Shown: piece after piece, positions 56,084 to 64,000 of the stretch
Layout of the letters: each line of letters opens with the position of its first letter
How positions within the stretch are numbered: the first letter of the stretch is position 1
DNA from: CAZBME01 sp964645835
Lineage (GTDB): Bacteria; Desulfobacterota; Syntrophia; Syntrophales; UBA8958
Reading direction: 5' to 3'
Assembly: GCA_964645835.1 (NCBI GenBank)
Contig: CAZYDG010000026.1
Span: 62,001-126,000 of the forward strand
Length of the DNA stretch: 64,000 nucleotides
The notes under the pieces: model-generated
Database searches by the model: none
The model's input: the letters and a program-made list of their open reading frames with translations, nothing else
Told to the model about the DNA's origin: nothing
Position numbers and translations under genes: made by a program

Positions 56084-56800
56084 TCATAGTTTATTTGAGC
56101 GTAATAGTTTCTCATAAGTATCGGGATACAACTTCTTAGTGCATTCCGGGCAAATACCATGGCTGAACTGGGCCTCGGAGTGGTCGCTGACATACTTCTC
56201 CACCTGGTTCCAATACCCCCTGTCGTCACGAATCTTTTTACAGGAAGCGCAGATGGGAAGCAATCCACTCATTTTCTTAACGTTTGAGAGCGCTTTTCGA
56301 AGTTCTGATATTAGATGTTCCCGTTCTTTGTCCGCCTTCTTATTGTTTTCCACAATGGTCCGATATTTTATTTCGCTTTGCCGCAGCTCTGCCTCTATCC
56401 GTTTTTGATCGGTTATGTCAGTTACCATCGTCAGCAGGTGATTTTCACCATCTATCGGTATCATGACGGAATTGAACAATCCATACCTTTGCTCTCCCCC
56501 TTTTGTCCGAATCTGCAACTCTAGATTTTCGATAGATCCTTTCCGACTGAATTCATCCAGTACGATTTGACGTTGCTCGGGGGTGATGAATCCGATTCCT
56601 GTTGACGTATTTCCAACAATCTCGCTGCGCTTCATGCCCATGAGCTTCAGAAACGCCTCGCTTACTTCTATGTATCGCCCATCCTTTACCGTGGTAATTG
56701 CTGCGGGAACAGCATTCTTAAGGAAGGCGGTCGCGAACTTCTTCTCGCTCAGATTAACGTATTTCTCTTCACGTTTGTGTTTCTTCATTCGCGCCTTCAT
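56084..56800 (-). CDS. PAS protein with C-terminal cysteine-rich domain
   Basis: 238 aa. One PAS domain (about 22-140, FATAFLKNAVPAAITTVKDG, NTSTGIGFITPEQR), a coiled coil (about 140-180) and a C-terminal domain with CASCKKIRDDRGYWNQVEKY and SHGICPECTKKLYPD (about 184-228), whose paired CxxC motifs suggest a metal site. The same tail ends many PAS proteins of Desulfobacterota; its role is not known. It lies 10 bases after the chemoreceptor and 48 before the hybrid kinase, and shares its PAS with the two PAS-LuxR regulators downstream. Confidence 0.8.
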   Translation of the reverse strand: MKARMKKHKREEKYVNLSEKKFATAFLKNAVPAAITTVKDGRYIEVSEAFLKLMGMKRSEIVGNTSTGIGFITPEQRQIVLDEFSRKGSIENLELQIRTKGGEQRYGLFNSVMIPIDGENHLLTMVTDITDQKRIEAELRQSEIKYRTIVENNKKADKEREHLISELRKALSNVKKMSGLLPICASCKKIRDDRGYWNQVEKYVSDHSEAQFSHGICPECTKKLYPDTYEKLLRSNKL

Positions 56801-56810
56801 TACTTATGCA

Positions 56811-58619
56811 TTAAGCGCTCTCCGGTATTCTTTCATCCGCCATGGGATAAGGTAAGTCTTTATCGACAGAACTTTTTCCCCGTTTCTTAATGGAATTGAG
56901 ATGGCCGCTGCCGCTGCCGGTCCCGTCGAGTATAGAAACAAGATCGGCCACGAAAACCTGCATCTGTCTTGCCTGATCATTCATATCCTCCGATGAGCCT
57001 GCCGTTTGTTCCGCACTGGATGCCGCCTGCTGGGTGACCTTGTCCATCTCGTTAACCGCCGTACTTATCAGCGCGATGGCTTGAGCCTGCTCTTGAGAAG
57101 CCGCGGCGATTTCATCGACCAGTTGACCGATCTTCAAAGAGGACTCCACGTTATCCTTAACTGCTGCCTGGGTTGCCAATGTCAGATCATTACCGTTTTC
57201 CACTGCTCTGATAGTGTTGTCGATAAGACGGCTGGTTGTTCTGGCCGCATCCGTGGCCCGCAGGGCAAGGTTTCTTACCTCATCGGCAACAACGGCAAAT
57301 CCTGCGCCGGCTTCTCCCGCCCGTGCCGCTTCCACGGACGCATTCAGAGCGAGTAGATTTGTTTGAAAGGCGATCTCATCGATGGTTTTGATAATCTTGG
57401 ATGTCTCCTCGCTGGTTTTGGTGATTTCGCTAATAGCCTTGCTCATATTATTCATGTGCCCGCTTACTTTCTCGACAATTTGTCTGGCATCGTCCATCAT
57501 CGTCCTTGCCTGAGCGGCGTTATCGGCGTTCTGTTTGATCATGGATGACGTTTCTTCCAGGGAAGAGGACGTTTCTTCCAGCGTAGACGCCTGCTTAAAC
57601 GTTCCGTCGGCCAACTCCTGGCTGGCCGATGCAACTTGGGCCGATGTGTTCGAGACCTGTTCATGTAAAGAATTCAGACCATGGATAGCCCGGCGCAGAG
57701 TTCTGACCAGTGATCGAACCCAGAAATAGTTGACGGCGACGATGATGAACCCGATGATCAAAGCGGCAAGAAAGGCGGGTAGAATTGTGCCCTGCACCGC
57801 CTGCTCCATAAGATCGCGATCCTTTCCGATAAAGAACATGCCGACGATTTTGCCTTCAACGTCTTTTATGGGCCAGTAGGCAGTATCGTAATTGCGTCCC
57901 AGAATCTTATTGACGTTCAGGAATGCGTCCCCCTTTTTAAGAACGGTTTCTATTACCTGCGGGTTATCCATCTTTGTCCCTATTGCCCGCTTGCCGTCCT
58001 TCATAATTGTGGTCGATATCCGTGTATCACCTTGGAATATAGTGCATTCCACACCGAAGTTCCTCTTTACGCCGTCCACGAAGGTATCCGATGAATAATC
58101 AAATCCTGAAGTTATGGAACCAACAATGAGGTTTCCGTTACGGATGGGTGTTCCCGACCGCAGGGATAATTTGACCACGGTCCCTTCCTCAACGCCTGTC
58201 GACGCCTGTCCGGCAAGGGCCTTCTTCACATTAATTTGGCTCAGAACGTTGTCTCCGGTCTTGTCCGAATGGCCCCTGCCCACCACATTACCGTCCTTGT
58301 CGCAAATGGTGAGAAGAGATACTTGACGGGCCTTCACATAGCCGCTAGCCAGATTTTGGACAGCGGTCTTGTCCCCTTTCTCTATCGCGGCGATCAGTTC
58401 TTGTTTCTCCGCCAAGACGGCGGCCGTGACAACCGCCTTATCCTTCAGATCGTCTACATACCCCTGGATTAGCCCTGCCAGTTTCTCGACTTCTGACTGA
58501 CTCTGATGATAAACGGCATGATTGAGCATAAAAAAACTTATCCAATAAACGGTACTCCCGACCAGGACAGCAGTAATCACAATTAAGCCAATGATCCTTC
58601 CGAATAGTGAAACTTTCAT
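56811..58619 (-). CDS. methyl-accepting chemotaxis protein with a periplasmic Cache domain
   Basis: 602 aa. Membrane segments at about 7-30 and 278-299 bracket a periplasmic Cache-type domain (SLLTICDKDGNVVGRGHSDKTGD, GNLIVGSITSGFDYSSD, PIKDVEGKIVGMFFIGKDRD). A MCP signalling domain follows (about 330-570), with the CheA/CheW hairpin IDEIAFQTNLLALNASVEAARAGEAGAGFAVVADEVRNLA (in part). AGGAGG precedes the ATG at ideal distance. No che genes are in the window. It heads the unit with the PAS protein and the kinase. Confidence 0.93.
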   Translation of the reverse strand: MKVSLFGRIIGLIVITAVLVGSTVYWISFFMLNHAVYHQSQSEVEKLAGLIQGYVDDLKDKAVVTAAVLAEKQELIAAIEKGDKTAVQNLASGYVKARQVSLLTICDKDGNVVGRGHSDKTGDNVLSQINVKKALAGQASTGVEEGTVVKLSLRSGTPIRNGNLIVGSITSGFDYSSDTFVDGVKRNFGVECTIFQGDTRISTTIMKDGKRAIGTKMDNPQVIETVLKKGDAFLNVNKILGRNYDTAYWPIKDVEGKIVGMFFIGKDRDLMEQAVQGTILPAFLAALIIGFIIVAVNYFWVRSLVRTLRRAIHGLNSLHEQVSNTSAQVASASQELADGTFKQASTLEETSSSLEETSSMIKQNADNAAQARTMMDDARQIVEKVSGHMNNMSKAISEITKTSEETSKIIKTIDEIAFQTNLLALNASVEAARAGEAGAGFAVVADEVRNLALRATDAARTTSRLIDNTIRAVENGNDLTLATQAAVKDNVESSLKIGQLVDEIAAASQEQAQAIALISTAVNEMDKVTQQAASSAEQTAGSSEDMNDQARQMQVFVADLVSILDGTGSGSGHLNSIKKRGKSSVDKDLPYPMADERIPESA

Positions 58620-58651
58620 TAATTCCTCCTATAAGTCTGAGTCCATATCAT

Positions 58652-58921
58652 CAGGCTGTTGAAAAACAGCCATCCAACGCATGCGGGGGCAGGCTACATT
58701 GACGTACTTCCATGTACGCCTCTTTCCAATTCCAAATCAAAGCTCTATCATCGTTCTCTTCGTCATCGGCTTCTCGACGCATTTCTGTATACGCCTGCGT
58801 CGCATCTTCCTCGCCGCCTTGATATCATCTTTGATTTAGAACCGGAATTATTCCTCAGCCTTTGCGCTCCTTGCAACTGGGCATCCCGTATCAGGTACGG
58901 GACTAGCTTTTGAACGCCTGC
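58652..58921. repeat. enlarged GTTGAAAAA-family element
   Basis: Left end CAGGCTGTTGAAAAACAGCC and right end AGCTTTTGAACGCCTGCC with internal GACGTACTTCCATGTACGCC and TATACGCC segments; about 270 bp, as if two elements had been inserted one in another. It is the main content of the 434-base gap before the chemoreceptor gene; AT-rich sequence and the next gene's 3' region follow. Confidence 0.7.
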
Positions 58922-59053
58922 CCAAAATTAAGTTTTTCAATAAGAATTGTCGCGTAAAGGGGAAAAATGAAAATTAATTTCTCAAATATAGGCTTTAATA
59001 GCAATGCTGAATTGTAAAGGAAACAATATGGAAAAAAATTAAACATTAAATTT

Positions 59054-61168
59054 TTATTCTTCAAGAGATTGGAGGTGAGACCGGAGGTTCACCTTTTCCT
59101 TGCTGATGCCTAGTTTTTTACGAATATTATTTCTGTGGGTATTGATTGAACTGTTCGCTATTCCGATGATCTTGGCTATATCTCTGGTTTTCTTACCTTC
59201 CTTTATCAAAGACGCAACGTCTATCTCTGTTCGGGTGAAATTGAACTGGTGCATCTTTTTTGCCATCAACGATGTGATATCATTGGTGTGCGTTTCAATC
59301 ATTTGCAAATAAGCCATCTGCTGATTGTTAAGGCCGGAGCTTTTCATTTTTTGCATAAAGGGAATGATCAGGTTCTTGATGTTCATGACCACCTTATCTT
59401 CCAGATTTTTCTTTTCGTCTTCCCGGTGGCGTAAAAGAACTTTCATAGCGACATTGAGTTCTTCAAGCATAGTGGATTTGTTTTGCAGTTCTCGTGTTCT
59501 TTCTTCGACTAAATGTTCAAGCCTTTCCCGGTATTTTATCAATTCAGTCTCCGCTTGCTTGCGATCGGTGATATCGCGAACAACCGCCTGAATAGCCGGT
59601 TTGCCATCAAGCACCATCGCTGTAAGCAGGACATCGGCGGGAAAGGTCTTGCCGGAATCGATCCTTTTGTGTAGCCATTCAAAGTTAATGCATCCCTTTT
59701 CCATTGCTTTTGCTATCATCTGATTGGCCAGCGCTGCGGAGTCCGTACCACATGGCTGTAACGGCGGGGAAAAATCTGCGGGATGTTTCCAGTAGATTTC
59801 ATCTTTATCCGTGCAGCCGAAAATTGCTAAAGCTGCCTTGTTGCAGTCAAAAAAACCATCTTCGGTCATTAAAAGCACCGCGTCGCTCGTCGCATCGTAG
59901 AGTGTGTGAAACTTTTTTTCTGAACGTTGCAGTGCCTCCTCAATTCGTTTGCGCGTTGATATGTCACGAATAACGGCGACGATCTCTTTTTTCCCGGTAT
60001 GGTCGTTAAGCACCATTTTCCCGGACAGCTCAACCCATTTATATTCTCCCGTTTTGCAACGGGACCGGTATTCGACCCTTTGATTCAAACCTGTTTCAAT
60101 GGCCATTTTCAGCGCAGCCCTAACTTGAGGAAAATCATCGGGATGCAACCGATCAAAGCTTGAGGTTCCAATTATTTCTTCAGGTTTATAGCCGGTCACG
60201 GGATACATGGCGGCCGATCCAAAGATCATAGTGCTATCCAGATTGAATCGTGCGACGTAATCCGATGTATTGTTGATAAGGAAGCTGTATCGCTCCTCCG
60301 CTAATCGAAGTTTCGCCTCCAACTGCTTGATCTCGGTGAGGTCGATTTGTTCAGACTGATAATACAGCAGGTTTTTATTGGAATCCCTGATTTCGTGAAT
60401 TACTACCAGAGCAGTGAACCTTGTTCCGTCGCGTCGGACGGCGGTTACCTCCCTTGGCTTCATTTCCCCATGTTCTGCAAGGATACGCAGTATCTCATCC
60501 CGTTCTTCCGGGTGTGCATAATGCTGTCGCGCAATATTGTGGACATCGGCCATTGCTTCCTCGACGCTTTCATAGCCGTACATTTTGGCAAGGGCAGTAT
60601 TTGCGGCAATCAGACGTCCGTCCGGCAGTGACCGGTTAATTCCCACAACAGAGCTTTCGAACAGACTGCGGTATCTCTCTTCGGATTCACGCAGGGCATT
60701 CTCGACCCGTTTTTGTTCCGTAACGTCTATTATTGCTGTCAGTAAATATTTCTCGCTGTTGATGGACATCATGACGGCATTAAATAATCCGTCTATCAAT
60801 CTTCCGCTTTTTGTCCGGATTTTCCATACGAGGTTTTCAACTTGACCCGTTTTTTTCAGGCAGTCAAGATAAGACATTCTTTGCTGTTCGGTGATAAATC
60901 CGCATTCTACAGTTGTATTTCCGATGACTTCATCCCGCTTACATCCCATTAATTTAAGAAAGGAATCGCTGACATCTATAAAGCGGCCCCCGGGTAATGT
61001 CGTAATGGTCATGGGAATGGAATTTTTCAAGAAGGCTTTTGCAAATTTCTCCTGACTTTCTCTTGTTTGCTTGATTTCGTTTTCGAGGTTTTCCAGTTCC
61101 GCTACACGCTTACGTTGTTCATTGAGTTCGTCAATCAGTTGCTTCCTGGTTTTTCTTTCATCTTCCAT
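59054..61168 (-). CDS. multi-PAS regulator with LuxR-type helix-turn-helix
   Basis: 704 aa from MEDERKTRKQL (ATG 61168); the frame is open to a TTG at 61222 but relatives begin at MxDExKT. A coiled coil (about 3-35), then four PAS domains (about 40-160, 170-285, 295-415, 425-545), a helical linker with FDERT-like LEHLVEERTRELQNKS, and a C-terminal LuxR helix-turn-helix (FTRTEIDVASLIKEGKKTRDIA, INTHRNNIRKKLG, about 640-695). No receiver, no kinase: a one-component regulator. The ligands of the PAS domains are not known. Confidence 0.9.
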   Translation of the reverse strand: MEDERKTRKQLIDELNEQRKRVAELENLENEIKQTRESQEKFAKAFLKNSIPMTITTLPGGRFIDVSDSFLKLMGCKRDEVIGNTTVECGFITEQQRMSYLDCLKKTGQVENLVWKIRTKSGRLIDGLFNAVMMSINSEKYLLTAIIDVTEQKRVENALRESEERYRSLFESSVVGINRSLPDGRLIAANTALAKMYGYESVEEAMADVHNIARQHYAHPEERDEILRILAEHGEMKPREVTAVRRDGTRFTALVVIHEIRDSNKNLLYYQSEQIDLTEIKQLEAKLRLAEERYSFLINNTSDYVARFNLDSTMIFGSAAMYPVTGYKPEEIIGTSSFDRLHPDDFPQVRAALKMAIETGLNQRVEYRSRCKTGEYKWVELSGKMVLNDHTGKKEIVAVIRDISTRKRIEEALQRSEKKFHTLYDATSDAVLLMTEDGFFDCNKAALAIFGCTDKDEIYWKHPADFSPPLQPCGTDSAALANQMIAKAMEKGCINFEWLHKRIDSGKTFPADVLLTAMVLDGKPAIQAVVRDITDRKQAETELIKYRERLEHLVEERTRELQNKSTMLEELNVAMKVLLRHREDEKKNLEDKVVMNIKNLIIPFMQKMKSSGLNNQQMAYLQMIETHTNDITSLMAKKMHQFNFTRTEIDVASLIKEGKKTRDIAKIIGIANSSINTHRNNIRKKLGISKEKVNLRSHLQSLEE

Positions 61169-61269
61169 GGCATTCTCAAGAACATTTTTCGCTACCGTAG
61201 CGACAAAAATGCTGAAACGCAATGTTGAATTTTCGTTGATAATAATGTGGAGATTAATTAGATATTATT

Positions 61270-62898
61270 TTAGTCTAAAGATTGAAGATGAGATTGGAGA
61301 TTTACATTCTTCTTGCTTATCCCCAGCTTTTTCCGGATATTATTCCGGTGGGTGTGGACTGAACTGGCTGCAATTCCAATGATATCGACAATGTCCTTGG
61401 TTGACTTGCCTTCCTTGATCAAAGATGCGACCTCAACCTCGGTAGAGGTGAAATTGTAATGGCGCATCTTTTTCATCATGGATGACGTAATATCATTGAT
61501 GTTCATCTCTATAACGTTCAGATAAGCCAGCTGCCGCTCGTCGAGGTGTGAACTCTTAATTCTTTCTATAAAAGGAATAACCAGGTTTTTAACGTTCATA
61601 ACTACCCGTTTTTCCAGGTCTGTCTTGTCTTCATCCCGCTGCTGCAAAAGCACTTTCAAGGCGACATTGAGTTCTTCAAGGATTTGCGATTTGTTTTCCA
61701 ACTCCAGCGTCCTTTCCGATACCAATTGCTCAAGCCCTTCCTTATATCTCGCTAATTCCAGTTCCGTATGCTTGCGCTCAGTGATGTCCGTCACCAATGT
61801 CAACAGGTGGTCTTCATGCGAGATCGGTATTTTTACGGAATTGAACAATCCATGCCTAATCTCTCCTCCCTTGGTTCGCATCTCCAACTCCAGATTCTCA
61901 ACAAACCCTTTCCGGATGAATTCATTCAGGAAGATCTCCCTTTGTTCCGGTGTAATAAATCCGATTCCCGTTGACGTATTTCCTATGACCTGGTGCAGCT
62001 CCAAGCCCATAAGCTTCAGGAATGCCTCGCTGACTTCAATGTAGCGGCCTTCCTTCAAGGTGGTAATGGCCGCGGGAATCGAGTTCATCAGAAAGGCGGT
62101 TGCAAACGTCTTTTCTCTTTCCTTCAGGAATTCTTCAACCTGTTTACGGACAGTAATGTCCATTAAGAAACCTTCATAATAAAGGGGCCATCCGGCATTG
62201 TCACATACCAGCCGTACGTTTATGGAAGCATACATTTCGCTTCCGTCCTTCCGTCGCGCCTTGCCTTCAAAATTTTTCAGTTTTCCCTTTTCTTTGATCA
62301 AACGAATAAACTCTTCCCGTTCTTCAGGACGGGCATAAAGTTGGCTGCCGATATCTGTTACTGACGTCATTAGATCTTCAGGTGATTCATAACCTAATTT
62401 ATGGGCGAGAGCCGGGTTTGCGTTCAGGAAATGGCCATCTATAGTTGTCTGGAAAATACCTTCAACGGCATTCTCAAAAAGAGAGCGGTACTTTTCTTCG
62501 GTCTCCCGTCGTTCGATCTCCAGCTGCTTCTCTCTGGTAACATCTCGTCCGCAACCGACAGTGCCGATTATGTTGCCATGTTCATCGAAAAAAGGGGCCT
62601 TGTGGACATCGAGGAAGAGGAACTGACCTTTGACATTGCCGTATTCATCAAATCTTCCACTTTGAGTTGATGACATTACCACGTCATCGGAGTCGGCGCA
62701 GATCTCGCCGAAGGTGTGCCAATCAGGCCTGGCGGGATGGGCGTTCCTTTCCCGTTCTGCAAAATACATGTCCAGCTTGCCGATTGGTTCTTCCGTATCC
62801 ATTGCATTCAGAAGTTTTTCACAGGTTGCCTTATTTGCGAACAGATAGCGTTTGGATCGGTCTTTCGCCCAGATCATATCGGGCACATTATCGCACAT
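61270..62898 (-). pseudogene. multi-PAS LuxR regulator, C-terminal part of a frameshifted gene
   Basis: 542 aa as an open frame. PAS with MCDNVPDMIWAKDRSKRYLF, PAS (about 140-250), PAS (about 265-375, FATAFLMNSIPAAITTLKEG), linker, and LuxR helix-turn-helix (FTSTEVEVASLIKEGKSTKD, VHTHRNNIRKKLG). Reading the same frame upstream past the ATG gives AEKQGQYKDLYCLIRLMCDN, a normal PAS entry. It thus belongs to the protein starting at 63581, with a single-base frame change near 62932-62945 (a CCCC and a TTTT run on the plus strand). Closely paralogous to 59054-61168. Confidence 0.8.
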
Positions 62899-62906
62899 TA
62901 GTCGAA

Positions 62907-63581
62907 TCAGGCAGTAAAGGTCCTTGTACTGCCCCTGCTTTTCTGCAGATCCGTCTCCACCTGCTTGCGGTCGGCTATTTCGTTGGAGAGTTGCAGGTTG
63001 ATGATATTTAATTCCTTTGTTCGATCAACCACGCGCCGATCCAACTCATCGCGCTCCTGTTGCAACATCTCCTCCGCTCGCTTGCGTGCTGAGATATCAA
63101 TGCCGATCCCCACGAAAAAATCACGGGTCCTTTCTTTATAACCCCCGGGCCGGCCATGCCATTCAACAGGGTATGTCTTTCCTGACCGGCTTCTTATCCG
63201 GTTTTCGTTAATTGTCGCATTTCCCTTTCTGATAATCTTTTGGAAGACCCCGGTAAGCATTTCCCACTCTTCCTCGGGAACGAAAGCCGTAAGATAGTCG
63301 GTACCCTTTATCTCCTCCATGGAGTATTCAAGTGTGTCCAATAACGCCTTATTCATCATCAGGGTTTTTCCGTCAAAACCAATGGCTACGACAAACATCG
63401 GGGACGTATCGATAAGCAGCTGGGCAAGTTCAAGACTATTACAGAAATGAGCCTCACTTTCATGAAAGGACTCTTCAGAGTGCATGCCCCCTGATCCGGA
63501 TGCCTCCAATTCCCGGATACGTTGTTTCAAGGCAGCGTTTTCTTTTATAAGTTCTTGATTTGTCCAGGATGGGCCGTGCAT
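62907..63581 (-). CDS. N-terminal PAS part of the frameshifted LuxR regulator
   Basis: 224 aa from the ATG at 63581, chosen for GGAGGAG six bases upstream. A coiled coil (about 5-45), a PAS domain (about 52-180, LIDTSPMFVVAIGFDGKTLM), a helix (ERDELDRRVVDRTKELN) and then KQVETDLQKS followed by out-of-frame SRGSTRTFTA. Joined to the ORF at 61270-62898 it gives a regulator of about 770 aa with four PAS domains and a LuxR head. Either this part and the next have been uncoupled by a frameshift, or the window has a sequencing error. Confidence 0.8.
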   Translation of the reverse strand: MHGPSWTNQELIKENAALKQRIRELEASGSGGMHSEESFHESEAHFCNSLELAQLLIDTSPMFVVAIGFDGKTLMMNKALLDTLEYSMEEIKGTDYLTAFVPEEEWEMLTGVFQKIIRKGNATINENRIRSRSGKTYPVEWHGRPGGYKERTRDFFVGIGIDISARKRAEEMLQQERDELDRRVVDRTKELNIINLQLSNEIADRKQVETDLQKSRGSTRTFTA

Positions 63582-63809
63582 TTGAAGCTCCTCCGTTATA
63601 AGAAACGGTGCACTTGGAAACAAAAATGGACGATTAACCTTTAATGAATAGGGACGCAGAATATATTATATTACCTGATACATGATACATTTTGACATGT
63701 CAATAGGAAAATATTTGAAAATATAGGGTAAATATGGGTAGACTACAAGTCGTGCAACACAGCAGACGCCGTCCCCGCGAAAGCGCCGGATGGGCATCAT
63801 TCAGCTCTG

Positions 63810-64000
63810 TCAAGGCAGGTCGTTCTTCTTCAATATCTGATGTATAGTGGCAGCAAGTTTGCGTCTCGTAACCGGTTTGATAACAATTTCCCTGATCCCG
63901 ACATTATTGATTTCTTCTTTATCCATGATGCTGCTGTAACCGGTACAGAGAATGACAGGTGTGTCCGGCCTGATCCTCATGATTTCATGAGCGAGGGAAA
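63810..64000 (-). CDS. response regulator receiver domain, C-terminal end (cut by window edge)
   Basis: 62 codons and a stop (63810-63812) are visible; the gene begins beyond 64000. The peptide has PDTPVILCTGYSS (the receiver T/S switch region), then VIKPVTRRKLAATIHQILKK with the conserved Lys-Pro. The protein ends right after the receiver, so it is a single-domain or C-terminal receiver. Possibly the output partner or end of a further hybrid kinase. The spacer 63582-63809 shows no gene. Confidence 0.75.
   Translation of the reverse strand, partial: SLAHEIMRIRPDTPVILCTGYSSIMDKEEINNVGIREIVIKPVTRRKLAATIHQILKKNDLP

Overview
The window is a bacterial chromosome segment, most likely from a strictly anaerobic Desulfobacterota (former Deltaproteobacteria), perhaps close to Syntrophales (Syntrophus/Smithella). 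Grounds: the 16S sequence, an rrn operon of 16S-Ile-Ala-23S-5S order, the lpxC / DUF4390 / ntrYX block, a DUF362 protein, multihaem cytochrome c, NapH-like ferredoxins, queH, and many PAS-LuxR sensors. The genus is my inference, not a search result.

Layout. 1-5554: a complete rRNA operon with three tandem promoter-like sites, two boxA-like antitermination sites, tRNA-Ile(GAT), tRNA-Ala(TGC) and a terminator. 5639-8687: yebC-ruvC-ruvA-ruvB. 8691-10060: dispersed repeats, a RelE/Phd-type toxin-antitoxin pair and a small haem-type lipoprotein. 10102-13565: an amino-acid permease fused to a periplasmic binding domain, translationally coupled to L-serine dehydratase. 13730-18323: miaA, a MutS-family ATPase, an RluA-type pseudouridine synthase and a GspC-like protein. 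18350-22521: a secreted multicopper oxidase carrying a C-terminal eight-repeat tectonin-like propeller, with a small secreted protein upstream. 22725-31646: NUDIX hydrolase, then a TetR-TolC-HlyD / ABC-ABC-permease-permease efflux locus interrupted by a repeat-flanked GIY-YIG gene, then a GNAT acetyltransferase. 32253-38263: queH, lpxC, DUF4390, ntrY, ntrX. 38518-43343: a UPF0104 membrane protein, a Tat-exported DUF362 protein, a frameshifted NapH/NapG-type ferredoxin and an unknown conserved protein. 43402-50603: a minus-strand cluster of a lipoprotein, a 1330-aa G8/CEMIP-like beta-helix protein and a pentahaem cytochrome. 50764-51569: six tandem 139-bp palindromic units, followed by a secreted caspase-FGE fusion. 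53612-64000: a minus-strand sensory island with a hybrid histidine kinase, PAS proteins, a chemoreceptor, two PAS-LuxR regulators (one frameshifted) and the end of a response regulator.

The window is unusually rich in dispersed palindromic repeats. I see at least four families: GTTGAAAAA-ended elements, TCATTGCGAG elements, GCGGGG-ATTGG hairpins, and GCAGGxCTTTAGxCCTGC elements. They fill nearly every long intergenic gap, sit between genes of apparent operons, and are nested in one another at 31.7-32.1 kb.

The strongest candidates for undescribed biology are: the lipoprotein / G8-CEMIP-like / pentahaem cytochrome cluster; the tandem palindrome array beside the caspase-FGE gene; the permease-binding-protein fusion with its added 13th membrane segment coupled to serine dehydratase; and the GIY-YIG gene bracketed by direct copies of the TCATTGCGAG repeat.
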